Source: an uncultured Bacilli bacterium (GTDB lineage Bacteria; Bacillota_I; Bacilli_A; RF39; UBA660). From it: a stretch of DNA of 14,065 bases. The notes below the pieces were generated by a model, which worked only from the letters and a program-made list of their open reading frames with translations, had not been told where the DNA came from and did not search any database. Location: NCBI GenBank assembly GCA_947624635.1, contig CANQLF010000014.1, positions 1 through 14,065 of the forward strand, in the 5' to 3' direction. Below are positions 7,202 to 13,938 of this stretch, piece by piece (the stretch's first letter is position 1; each line of letters begins with the position of its first letter). The translations under genes and the position numbers were made by a program.

Positions 7202-8077
7202 TTAATTAAATTTTTTTATATATTCTTCTACTTCATTAATTGTGTTATTAAAATTTTCATAATCTACATTAAACCAATTTATATTCATTTGGTTATTAAA
7301 CCAAGTATATTGTCTTTTTGCATAGTTTCTAGAATTTCTTTTTATTAATGAAATAGAATCTTCTAAAGATATTTCATTATTTAAATACTTAATTATTTCT
7401 TTATATCCAATCGCACTATTTAATATTTTACTATTTTTATTTTTTTTATATAATTTTTTTACTTCATCAATTAATCCTTCATCGATCATTTCATCTACTC
7501 TTTTATCTATTATTTTATATAAATTATCTCTATTAGTAGTAAGTCCTATAAACATTACATCATATAACAATTCATTTGTTTTATTATTATCAACATTATC
7601 TTTATTTAATAATCTAATAACTCTTTTTCTATTGTTTTTATGAACATTAACATTTTTATGTTTTTTTAATAATAATTCATATAATTGATCATTATTATAT
7701 TTATCATAATTTTCATCTTTTTTTGATTGTTGTATTTCAAATTGATAATTATATAATAAAGCTTTAATGTATAAACCTGTTCCACCAACTATAATAACAT
7801 TTTTACCTTTATTTTTAATTTCTTCTATTTTTTTTCTACCATCCATTTGATAATCATATACTGAGTAATCTTCATCAATATTTTTAATATCGAGTAAATG
7901 ATGTTTTATCCCACACATTTCATTTTCTTTAATTTTCGCACTTCCTATATTTAAATCTTTATATATTTGTACACTATCTGCATTTATTATTTCAGCATTG
8001 TAAGTTTTGGCAAGCTCTATACTCATTTTAGTTTTACCTACACCTGTTGGTCCTGTTATAACTATTATATTATTCAT
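7202..8077 (-). CDS. miaA: tRNA dimethylallyltransferase
   Basis: MiaA transfers an isopentenyl group from DMAPP to N6 of A37 in tRNAs that read U-starting codons. The protein shows P-loop GPTGVGKT (9-16), the DSVQIYK motif (34-40), HHLLDI (59-64), GGTGLYIKALL (98-108), and the C-terminal LNSAIGYKEI and YAKRQYTWF motifs that contact tRNA. At 291 residues it is close to the usual 300 or so. The frame is open 52 codons further upstream, but that part overlaps rnhB, is not family-like and does not begin with the P-loop strand, so the ATG at 8075-8077 is the start. It overlaps the end of rnhB by 8 bases (the rnhB stop at 8070-8072 lies inside miaA), pointing to translational coupling. No terminator is visible between miaA and the 6S RNA promoter. 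Confidence 0.95.
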   Translation of the reverse strand: MNNIIVITGPTGVGKTKMSIELAKTYNAEIINADSVQIYKDLNIGSAKIKENEMCGIKHHLLDIKNIDEDYSVYDYQMDGRKKIEEIKNKGKNVIIVGGTGLYIKALLYNYQFEIQQSKKDENYDKYNNDQLYELLLKKHKNVNVHKNNRKRVIRLLNKDNVDNNKTNELLYDVMFIGLTTNRDNLYKIIDKRVDEMIDEGLIDEVKKLYKKNKNSKILNSAIGYKEIIKYLNNEISLEDSISLIKRNSRNYAKRQYTWFNNQMNINWFNVDYENFNNTINEVEEYIKKFN

Positions 8078-8693
8078 TCTTATTCCCACTTTCCAATATT
8101 TCCTTAACTGGTTTATAAGTTTTTCTATAGTTATCCAATATACCATATTTTTTAATATTTTCAAGATGTAATTTTGTTGGATAACCTTTATGTTTATCAA
8201 ATCCGTACATTGGATATTTTTCATGTAATTCATACATCATTTTATCTCTTGTAACTTTAGCAATTACACTAGCAGCAGCAATAGATAAGCTTAGTGCATC
8301 ACCATGTATTATTGGAGTTGTAGGAATATCAATATCAAGTTTCATTGCATCAACTAAAACATGTTCTATCTTTGTATTACAATCATTAATAGCCATAATC
8401 ATAGCTTTTTTACTTGCTTCATATATATTTATTTTATCTATCTCTTCAGGGCCTACTATACCTATTCCTATACCTAATGCGTCTTTTTTTAATATTTCGT
8501 AAAACTTATCTCTTTTTTTCTCACTTAATTTTTTAGAATCATCTAATCCTTCTAATTCGTAATTTTTAGGTAATACGACACAACTAGCTACAACGGGCCC
8601 AACTAGTGGCCCTCTACCTACTTCATCTACTCCAGCTATTAAATTAATACCTTTATCATATAATTCTTTTTCATACTTTAATAAATCTTTCAT
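8070..8693 (-). CDS. rnhB: ribonuclease HII
   Basis: This enzyme cleaves RNA in RNA-DNA hybrids, including single ribonucleotides left in DNA. The acidic site is complete: GVDEVGRGPLVGPV (Asp23, Glu24), LVDAMKL (Asp115) and HGDALSLSIAAASVIAKVTRD (Asp132 onward), followed by HKGYPT. The length of about 207 residues is normal for RNase HII. Three possible starts lie close together (GTG at 8702, ATG at 8699 and 8693). I chose 8693 because a GTGAT element sits just upstream and the sequence MKDLLKYEKE resembles the family start; the difference is three residues. It is the first gene of the rnhB-miaA pair and follows the terminator of the TasA-like gene. I see no clear promoter in the short gap before it. 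Confidence 0.95.
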   Translation of the reverse strand: MKDLLKYEKELYDKGINLIAGVDEVGRGPLVGPVVASCVVLPKNYELEGLDDSKKLSEKKRDKFYEILKKDALGIGIGIVGPEEIDKINIYEASKKAMIMAINDCNTKIEHVLVDAMKLDIDIPTTPIIHGDALSLSIAAASVIAKVTRDKMMYELHEKYPMYGFDKHKGYPTKLHLENIKKYGILDNYRKTYKPVKEILESGNKNE

Positions 8694-8719
8694 AAACATC
8701 ACACTAATATATTACCACA

Positions 8720-8750
8720 AAAGAAAAGAATATGAAAATCTTCATATCCT
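8720..8750 (-). terminator. terminator of the TasA-like gene
   Basis: An inverted repeat, ATATGAA (8730-8736) and TTCATAT (8741-8747) with a 4-base loop, begins 11 bases after the stop of the upstream minus-strand gene. On the minus strand it is followed by the T-rich CTTTTCTTTTG. Confidence 0.6.
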
Positions 8751-8760
8751 ATTTAATTCA

Positions 8761-10227
8761 TTATTCTGCTGATAATACGTAAGGTGTATCTTTATTTCCA
8801 TCACCAGATGTAACTGTTACATCTGGTTTTATTGTTATAACTGGACGAGCTGCTGCATCAGTTGCAATGTTTGAGGCGGCATTATTCATATATACATTTT
8901 CAGTTTTCCATGTAAACAAATTACTAGAGTCAGATGGTGTCATAGTCCAAAAATTTGTTTTATTATCTAAATATGTAATATAAGAAGTATTTGTTAATGC
9001 AGTGTTATATAAAGCTCCTGCATATACCATTTCATCTGCACTTATTAGTCCTACTTTTGCATTTACTATATCTTCTTTATCACATTCTAGTGTTGGTACA
9101 GGAGGTGTTTTATTAATTCTAGATGCTGCTGAAGTAGAATTATAGCTATTATCATTACAGAAATTAGTTGAGATAACCTTTGAATCTAAATATGTTTCTG
9201 TAAATGTACTAGTGTACCACTTATCTAATACAGTTTTTATATTACTTTCGCTATATTTAGTACCAGTTTCAGATTTCCATGCAATACTTTTTCCAATATC
9301 ATTTTCAGCAATCATTGTGATACTTTTATCTTCATTTATTCTAATAACTCTCCATATTATAGGGCTATTAATTTGAGCCACATCTTCTTCTTTAGATGTT
9401 ACTGTTGGAGGTTCTTCACCTTCTGAAGTACTACTTTCATATACAGTATTTGTTATTTTTTCTTTATATGTTCCAAATTGTACATAATTGTTTGTTACAG
9501 GCCCTCTAAAGTAATATACTGGAAATCCAAAACTTGTTTGTCTAACATCATCTTTTAATACAAAAAGTCCTTTGTTAGTTGATGTGTTTGTAAACGTTGG
9601 GTTATTTGAATTATTTTTATTTGCTTCAGAGATTTTATTAGCTAAATAGTTTCCGCTTTTTCCTTGTACAATTGCGGTTATTTTTCCAGATAAAGACTCT
9701 GTTTGATAATTATTTTGATTTTCATATGTTTCATTTATCCAGACTCTTAAAGTATAATTTTTTTCACCATTAGTTGCTTTAAGAGTAACTTCAGGTAAAA
9801 TTATTATATCTCCATCTTTATATTTTTCAAATCCACCTGTTGTAATCTTAGTTGTTCCCTCATATAATCCCCATTTTAAGTCACTAGTATTTTTTTGAAA
9901 TACTTCTGATAAAGTAATATCAGATATAGCTAATTTAACATATATGTCTTTTTTTCCATTATTTGAAATTTTAAATTTATTTTCATATGCTTCATCTTCT
10001 ACTTCATAATCTCTAATTGGATATGCATTTTCTAATCTTATTTCACTACTACTTTCGTATGTAATATCAAATCCACCAATTTTTCCAGTTATTTCTTCAG
10101 TGTATTTTATTACTCTAAAATATGCATATGTTATTCCAATCAATAATACCACTGCTACTAAAATTAATAATATTTTTTTATTTTGAAACTTTTTCTTTTC
10201 AACGTTAATCTCATCAGTTTTATTCAT
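8761..10227 (-). CDS. membrane-anchored or secreted surface protein, TasA/camelysin-like N-terminus with DUF6273-like C-terminal domain
   Basis: I do not recognise a named gene. The 488-residue protein starts with a charged segment and one hydrophobic helix (about 18-36) running into GITYAYF, the signature of TasA/CalY (camelysin) fibre proteins, followed by a beta-rich domain to about 190 (GKIGGFDITYES, KFKISNNGKKDIYVKLAISD). A Ser/Thr/Asn-rich linker leads to a second domain (about 235-488). It contains YYFRGPVTNNYVQFG, PIIWRVIRINEDKSITMI, LISADEMVYAGA, NFWTMTPS and ARPVITIKPDV, resembling DUF6273 or formylglycine-enzyme-like lectin-fold repeats. The only two cysteines (FCND, LECD, about 30 residues apart) could form a disulfide outside the cell. 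AGGAAGGT precedes the start, and a near-consensus promoter lies just upstream. No signal peptidase or sortase gene is nearby, so processing versus simple anchoring is open. Confidence 0.7.
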   Translation of the reverse strand: MNKTDEINVEKKKFQNKKILLILVAVVLLIGITYAYFRVIKYTEEITGKIGGFDITYESSSEIRLENAYPIRDYEVEDEAYENKFKISNNGKKDIYVKLAISDITLSEVFQKNTSDLKWGLYEGTTKITTGGFEKYKDGDIIILPEVTLKATNGEKNYTLRVWINETYENQNNYQTESLSGKITAIVQGKSGNYLANKISEANKNNSNNPTFTNTSTNKGLFVLKDDVRQTSFGFPVYYFRGPVTNNYVQFGTYKEKITNTVYESSTSEGEEPPTVTSKEEDVAQINSPIIWRVIRINEDKSITMIAENDIGKSIAWKSETGTKYSESNIKTVLDKWYTSTFTETYLDSKVISTNFCNDNSYNSTSAASRINKTPPVPTLECDKEDIVNAKVGLISADEMVYAGALYNTALTNTSYITYLDNKTNFWTMTPSDSSNLFTWKTENVYMNNAASNIATDAAARPVITIKPDVTVTSGDGNKDTPYVLSAE

Positions 10228-10254
10228 AATATTACCTTCCTACCTTTTATTATC

Positions 10255-10290
10255 TAATATAATTTTATATTTTATTTTTTATAATGTCAA
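10255..10290 (-). promoter_or_regulatory. strong promoter of the TasA-like gene
   Basis: On the minus strand a perfect TTGACA (10285-10290) is followed after 17 bases by TAAAAT (10262-10267). This is the best vegetative promoter in the window and implies high expression. The -35 overlaps the trmB stop codon, and no terminator separates the two genes, so some read-through from trmB is also possible. Confidence 0.75.
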
Positions 10291-10925
10291 TTATTTTTCT
10301 TTAATTTGATTGCAACTAGTCTATTTATATACACATTTTTATTTCTGAATTTTTCTTCATATTCAGTTGTTATGTTACTATTATCATTTTTTAAGTCTAA
10401 TGTTACATCACTTATTATGTAACCATTACTGCTTAACGATTCTATTGAATATGCAAATAATTCTTTATTATCTGTTTTCATAACTATTATATTATCATCT
10501 TTAAATATCTTATCATATTTATCTAAAAATTGTTTACTAGTAAGTCTTCTTTTTTCATGACGAGCTTTAGGCCATGGATCTGAAAAATTAAGATATATTT
10601 TACTTATTTCTTTATCAAATAATTCATCTATTTTAAAAGCATCATATATAATTAATTTTAAATTAGAAATATTTTTATCTTCTAGTTTTTGTAAAGCTCT
10701 AGCCATAACACTATCATATTTTTCTATTCCTATAAAATTTATATTTGGATATTTTATTGCATTATCAATAATGAACTTACCCTTGCCCATGCCTATTTCT
10801 ATATATATTTCATTATCATTATTGAATAATTTGTTCCAATTTCCTTTATTTTTTGTAGGATCTTTTACAACATAATCAGAATTTGAAATAATACTTTCTT
10901 TTCCTTTAACATTTCTAAGTCTCAT
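10287..10925 (-). CDS. trmB: tRNA (guanine-N7-)-methyltransferase
   Basis: TrmB methylates G46 in the variable loop of many tRNAs using S-adenosylmethionine. The 212-residue protein matches the family along its whole length: MRLRNVKGKE start, the AdoMet-binding EIGMGKGKFI (43-52), FIGIEKYDSVMARAL (64-78), the catalytic NFSDPWPKARHEKRRL (113-128), TDNKELF and the C-terminal TEYEEKF. The start has AGGTGAT 5 bases upstream and a good promoter (10943-10971). It ends in TGA, evidence for the standard bacterial code in this genome. Confidence 0.96.
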   Translation of the reverse strand: MRLRNVKGKESIISNSDYVVKDPTKNKGNWNKLFNNDNEIYIEIGMGKGKFIIDNAIKYPNINFIGIEKYDSVMARALQKLEDKNISNLKLIIYDAFKIDELFDKEISKIYLNFSDPWPKARHEKRRLTSKQFLDKYDKIFKDDNIIVMKTDNKELFAYSIESLSSNGYIISDVTLDLKNDNSNITTEYEEKFRNKNVYINRLVAIKLKKNN

Positions 10926-10942
10926 TTAAATCACCTAAAAAT

Positions 10943-10971
10943 ATTTTACTATAGCCCATTCTTTTTGTAAA
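10943..10971 (-). promoter_or_regulatory. trmB promoter
   Basis: On the minus strand TTTACA (10966-10971) and TAAAAT (10943-10948), each 5 of 6 to consensus, are separated by exactly 17 bases. They lie 18 bases before the trmB start. The element is nearly back to back with the TATAAT of the divergent plus-strand gene at 10981. Confidence 0.65.
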
Positions 10972-10980
10972 CTTTTGTCA

Positions 10981-10986
10981 TATAAT
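10981..10986 (+). promoter_or_regulatory. -10 box of the small coiled-coil gene
   Basis: A perfect TATAAT lies 38 bases before the plus-strand ATG. No good -35 is visible at 16-18 bases upstream, so the promoter may be weak or need an activator. The two divergent promoters are close enough that polymerase on one could block the other. Confidence 0.45.
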
Positions 10987-11018
10987 TAAATGAAGAATAA
11001 AAAGGAGTTGTTTTTATT

Positions 11019-11351
11019 ATGAAAAAAGATAGAGATTTATATTTTGAAAATCAAGGATATTTTTCTAATCCAGGAATAGGTGCACCAATGTATCAGGCAC
11101 AAGGGATGTATGCAAATAATTTTCAAATGCCTTTTAACAATATGACACCAATGTATTATCCAAACAATAATGGAATGTGCAATAATGATATGAATCAAAT
11201 AGAACAAAAAATTAGTAGAATGGAAAGACAAATAAGAAGATTAGATTCTAGAGTTAGTAGAATTGAAAATAGACTAAATATAAGTAATACTAATTATCAA
11301 ACTACTGCAGATAATTATTCTATAAATAATAATGATATGTATATGATGTAG
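11019..11351 (+). CDS. small Asn/Met-rich protein with a predicted trimeric coiled coil (unknown function)
   Basis: I do not recognise this 110-residue protein. AAGGAG precedes the ATG, a TATAAT lies upstream and a terminator follows, so it is very likely expressed. Residues 1-56 are low in complexity, rich in Asn, Met, Pro, Tyr and Gly (PMYQAQGMY, MTPMYYPNNNGM), with one Cys at 54. Residues 57-87 form a clean heptad helix with hydrophobic positions I61, I65, M68, I72, L75, V79, I82 and L86 and many Arg/Glu salt-bridge partners. The stretch RVSRIE (78-83) fits the R-h-x-x-h-E motif of three-stranded coiled coils. The tail is again Asn/Tyr/Met-rich. No signal peptide or membrane helix is visible. 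The layout recalls small coat- or scaffold-like proteins, but no sporulation gene is nearby. Confidence 0.75.
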   Translation: MKKDRDLYFENQGYFSNPGIGAPMYQAQGMYANNFQMPFNNMTPMYYPNNNGMCNNDMNQIEQKISRMERQIRRLDSRVSRIENRLNISNTNYQTTADNYSINNNDMYMM

Positions 11352-11352
11352 G

Positions 11353-11382
11353 AAAATAAGTTAGCAATTTAACTTATTTTTT
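11353..11382. terminator. bidirectional terminator between convergent genes
   Basis: An 11-base-pair perfect stem, AAAATAAGTTA (11353-11363) with TAACTTATTTT (11370-11380), has a 6-base loop and ends in T runs on both strands. It begins one base after the plus-strand stop at 11349-11351, and it contains the stop codon of the minus-strand membrane protein (11369-11371). Confidence 0.8.
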
Positions 11383-11980
11383 CTATAAATTTAGTAATTA
11401 ATAATTTTAATTTTAATTTTTCTTCAATAATATAAAATATTGAGAAAATTATACTTGCAAAAAATGCATATATCATATCTAGCATTGTATCATCTACCCC
11501 AGTTAGCATAACACGTTGTGCATCTTTTCTAAATATGTTATCACAAGTAAATTCAAAGAATTCCCACATTGAAGCAATAGTTAGTGTTATAGATATTATA
11601 AATAATATTTTCATCCATAAAGTATTATTTTTAATAGATTTAGTCTTAGCAAGTATTACAACTGCAAGTATTGATGACATAATTCCACTTATACCATGCA
11701 TTAATTTATCATAAATTTTTATTTTGTAATAAAAGTTTAATATTGTTCCTAAAAAATGAGCAAAGAATATAAATACTAAATAGATTAATATTATTTCTTC
11801 ATTTATTTTATTTTTTATGAAACAATTTATAATATATGGTAATAACATTACTGGTATTATAGATATTATTATTAAATTTTTATATAATCCTACTTCATGT
11901 TCGCCAAAGAATAAATATATTATAGATAACATAGATGTAATTACTATAATTGATAGATTTAATTTTTTAATATTTTTCAT
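11369..11980 (-). CDS. multi-pass membrane protein, DUF2238/YjdF-like
   Basis: The 203-residue protein has about six hydrophobic helices (roughly 8-25, 34-53, 62-84, 95-112, 122-144, 164-186). Polar residues placed in or near the membrane form a recognisable pattern: YDKLMHGISG (90-99, with Asp91 and His95), MWEFFEF (138-144, Glu140 and Glu143) and GVDDTMLDMIYAF (161-173, three Asp). This Asp-His / Glu-Glu / Asp pattern resembles the DUF2238 (YjdF) family of inner-membrane proteins of unknown function, and could form a metal or proton site; that is inference. The start at ATG 11978-11980 has a weak site (GTGGTAAG). The gene stands alone and converges on the coiled-coil gene with a shared terminator; I found no convincing promoter. 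Confidence 0.75.
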   Translation of the reverse strand: MKNIKKLNLSIIVITSMLSIIYLFFGEHEVGLYKNLIIISIIPVMLLPYIINCFIKNKINEEIILIYLVFIFFAHFLGTILNFYYKIKIYDKLMHGISGIMSSILAVVILAKTKSIKNNTLWMKILFIISITLTIASMWEFFEFTCDNIFRKDAQRVMLTGVDDTMLDMIYAFFASIIFSIFYIIEEKLKLKLLITKFIEKIS

Positions 11981-12100
11981 CTTACCACTTCCATTACTCT
12001 AATACATTAAATATTATGTACAAAATTTATATCTATATCTAAAGTATAACACATTTTGTTTAAAAATAATCAATTTCTATGTTACAATATAGATGGAATT

Positions 12101-12174
12101 GCCGATTTAGTTTAGTGGTAAAACAGATGCATGGTAAGCATCAGAGGACAGTCCGATTCTGTCATTCGGCACCA
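12101..12174 (+). tRNA. tRNA-Thr (anticodon GGT)
   Basis: A full class I cloverleaf with encoded CCA. The acceptor GCCGATT pairs with ATTCGGC except for a T6.T67 mismatch; the D arm is GTTT-AGTGGTA-AAAC; the anticodon stem GATGC/GCATC holds the loop ATGGTAA with anticodon GGT at 12134-12136; the variable loop is AGAG; the T stem is GACAG/CTGTC. G1-C72, C2-G71 and the GGT anticodon agree with threonine identity. Unusually, the T loop is TCCGATT, with C at position 55 instead of the nearly universal T (pseudouridine). A weak promoter (TTAAAA, 17 bases, TACAAT at 12083-12088) would start transcription about 6 bases before the tRNA. No terminator follows, so the downstream gene may share the transcript. 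Confidence 0.9.
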
Positions 12175-12251
12175 GTTTAATATTTAAATTCGGATTATTA
12201 TAGTTTGAATTCAAATATAAATTAGAAAATCAAATGAAAGGTAGGTAAACT

Positions 12252-12971
12252 ATGAAATCAATAATAATACAAGGAGCTTTAGATTCAGAGATAAATTATT
12301 TAATAGATGCTATAAAACCTAAAAAAGTAGAATATAATAATTTTATATTTTATGAAGGATCATATAATAATTACCCCGTAATCATAAGCAAAACAAAAAC
12401 AGGTGAAATAACAAGTTCTATTGCTACTGTTTTATCAATAATAAAATATGATCCACTATTTATAATTAATCAAGGAACAGCTGGTGCTTGTAATAAAAAA
12501 ATAAATAAAGAAGATATAGTAATTGCTGACAGCTTCTATTATCTATCACAATTTTCTATGGAAAAAGATAAAGAAACAAATAGTATTAACCCCTGGAAAA
12601 ACGATGGATATTTATCAATTGATAATGAATATATATCATATAAAACTAATGAGGATTTATTAAATAAAATTAAAAAATTAAACTCTATTAAAAATTATAA
12701 TATAATATATGGAAAAATTGGTAGTGGAGATATATGGTCAAAAAATAATAAAGATATACTATTGCACAATAAAAATTATGATGTACTGTGTGAATCTATG
12801 GAAGTTGCAGGTTCATATCTTGCTTCTAATTCATTGAATACACCTGTTATAGCAATTAGAGTTATAGCAAATAATGAATTGTTAAATCAAGAGTATGATG
12901 CAACAATTTCAATAAAATCACAAAAATTATGCTTAGAAATAATAGACGAAATAACAAAAAATATAAATTGA
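12252..12971 (+). CDS. MTA/SAH nucleosidase-family protein with Asn at the catalytic Asp position
   Basis: This 239-residue protein belongs to the PNP_UDP_1 fold and aligns best with MtnN, which splits 5'-methylthioadenosine and S-adenosylhomocysteine into adenine and a thioribose sugar. The start GALDSEINYL keeps the Glu equivalent to E. coli Glu12 (here Glu13). NQGTAGA (73-79), GSGDIW (157-162) and ESMEVAG (181-187, Glu184 = ribose-binding Glu174) also match. In E. coli the next motif is RAISD, with Asp197 protonating the adenine. Here it is RVIAN, so Asn207 replaces the acid, and Ser196 is Ala. The enzyme may be inactive on adenine nucleosides, prefer 6-oxopurines, or act as a binding protein. 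The gene follows tRNA-Thr, has the site AAAGGTAGG before its ATG, ends in TGA and is followed by a terminator. Confidence 0.85.
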   Translation: MKSIIIQGALDSEINYLIDAIKPKKVEYNNFIFYEGSYNNYPVIISKTKTGEITSSIATVLSIIKYDPLFIINQGTAGACNKKINKEDIVIADSFYYLSQFSMEKDKETNSINPWKNDGYLSIDNEYISYKTNEDLLNKIKKLNSIKNYNIIYGKIGSGDIWSKNNKDILLHNKNYDVLCESMEVAGSYLASNSLNTPVIAIRVIANNELLNQEYDATISIKSQKLCLEIIDEITKNIN

Positions 12972-13013
12972 TAATAAAACAAATATATACTAAAGGTATT
13001 TATGTTAACTATA

Positions 13014-13056
13014 ATAAAACTTAGAGCTTTTAATGTTCTAAGCTTTATTATATTTT
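13014..13056 (+). terminator. terminator of the nucleosidase-family gene
   Basis: CTTAGAGC (13020-13027) pairs with GTTCTAAG (13035-13042), one G.T, around a 7-base loop. Flanking AATAAA/TTTATT extends the stem past one A.C mismatch, and a T-rich stretch (TATATTTT) follows, about 45 bases after the stop codon. Confidence 0.65.
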
Positions 13057-13078
13057 AAAAAATGTTAAAATAGTTATG

Positions 13079-13163
13079 TAAATGGAGATAGTATAAATGA
13101 AAATAACTGTTTTTTACCAAAAGCAAGAGTATTAAAAAAGCAAGAAAATAAATAAAAGATTAG
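13079..13163 (+). other. tiny transcription unit, possible gene remnant or leader peptide
   Basis: GGAGATAG lies 6 bases before an ATG at 13097-13099 that opens only 12 codons (MKITVFYQKQEY, stop at 13133-13135). The reading frame passes a run of six Ts. One base fewer there would give MKITVFTKSKSIKKARK, and one more would give MKITVFLPKARVLKKQENK, both basic. A strong terminator follows. This could be a decayed gene end, a leader peptide, a small RNA, or chance. I do not recognise it. Confidence 0.3.
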
Positions 13164-13164
13164 A

Positions 13165-13198
13165 AAAAGTGTTGATACATTAATTATCAGCACTTTTG
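13165..13198 (+). terminator. strong Rho-independent terminator
   Basis: A 13-base-pair stem with one G.T (13165-13177 with 13185-13197) and a 7-base loop ends in TTTTG. It is longer than the terminator of the nucleosidase gene 120 bases upstream and has no clear gene of its own to end, apart from the tiny unit before it. It may act as a back-up terminator or protect the opposing tRNA-Arg gene. Confidence 0.7.
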
Positions 13199-13233
13199 TA
13201 AAAATGTCTTGAAATCAATGTAACTTCAAGGCA
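13199..13233 (-). terminator. terminator of tRNA-Arg
   Basis: On the minus strand CTTGAA and TTCAAG (13225-13230 and 13208-13213) form a short stem with an 11-base loop, followed by ACATTTTTAC. It begins 16 bases after the CCA end of the tRNA. Confidence 0.6.
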
Positions 13234-13245
13234 TATAATTTCATA

Positions 13246-13322
<77 letters not shown>

Positions 13323-13337
13323 ATGTATATATCATAA

Positions 13338-13366
13338 CATAAAAAGGCTACATTAGTAACCTTTAT
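13338..13366 (-). terminator. terminator of the HD-domain gene
   Basis: On the minus strand AAAGGTTAC-TAAT-GTAGCCTTT (13343-13364; 9 pairs including one G.T) is followed by TTATG, a short T run. The HD gene stop codon (13363-13365) lies in the stem. Confidence 0.55.
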
Positions 13367-13875
13367 TTTCTTAAATTAATAAATAATATTAACCAAATAT
13401 TTAATGCTGTATTTAATTGATATCTAAACTTTTTTAAAAATTCTGTTGTACTTACTACTGTATCTACTATATTTACTACCCATGATTCCATATATTTAGG
13501 TATTCTATAATCAAGTGGGAACATGTGTGTTCTTATTATATTTATTCCTTTTTCTGATAAAGTAAAATACTGACTAGCATTTTCTATTGCATCTTTTGGA
13601 TGACCTACTGAATATAACCTTACTTTATCTTTTGCTTTATCAAAATCTTTTGTAGTATCTAGGTAGAAATCATGTAGTAATCCAGCGCGTGCTGTTTCTT
13701 TATAATCTAGTTTTAAAAATTTAGAGATCTTATATGAATAGTATGATACTTTAATTGAATGTATCATTCTTGTTTCTCCATGATGTGGTATATTTGATAA
13801 TTTATTAAATTCTTCATTGTCCATTATATCGCGCACAATGCGCAAATAATTTTCGTCTTCATCTAAAATGTTCAT
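13363..13875 (-). CDS. HD-domain phosphohydrolase family protein
   Basis: The 170-residue protein carries an HD-superfamily metal site: MIHSIKVSYYSYKI (first His, 39), LLHDFYLDT (His68-Asp69, the defining pair), further His at 92 (VGHP) and 117 (RTHMFPL), and NIVDT with the distal Asp138. HD proteins of this size usually hydrolyse nucleotides or phosphoesters, including signalling nucleotides. The substrate cannot be told from the sequence. The last 20 residues are hydrophobic with a basic end (IWLILFINLRK), possibly a membrane-contacting tail. AAGGTGA lies 4 bases before the ATG and an extended -10 promoter just upstream. It sits between tRNA-Glu and tRNA-Arg on the same strand, each unit with its own terminator, so it does not depend on them. 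Confidence 0.85.
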   Translation of the reverse strand: MNILDEDENYLRIVRDIMDNEEFNKLSNIPHHGETRMIHSIKVSYYSYKISKFLKLDYKETARAGLLHDFYLDTTKDFDKAKDKVRLYSVGHPKDAIENASQYFTLSEKGINIIRTHMFPLDYRIPKYMESWVVNIVDTVVSTTEFLKKFRYQLNTALNIWLILFINLRK

Positions 13876-13891
13876 AATTCACCTTCTAAAG

Positions 13892-13907
13892 CTACTATAT
13901 TATATCA
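13892..13907 (-). promoter_or_regulatory. extended -10 promoter of the HD-domain gene
   Basis: On the minus strand TGATATAAT (13899-13907) is a perfect extended -10, identical to the one before the 6S RNA. The -35 region (TTTCTA) is poor. Transcription would start near 13892, about 17 bases before the ATG. Confidence 0.6.
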
Positions 13908-13938
13908 TATTTTATATAAAATAGAAATAACATACGCC

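Noticed and set aside
8078..8233. 52-codon N-terminal extension of miaA into rnhB
   Set aside because: It overlaps conserved rnhB coding sequence in another frame and places the P-loop too far from the N-terminus.
12175..12251. Terminator between tRNA-Thr and the nucleosidase gene
   Set aside because: TTTAAATTC and GAATTCAAA could pair with one mismatch, but the loop is 15 bases and no T run follows, so I did not list it.
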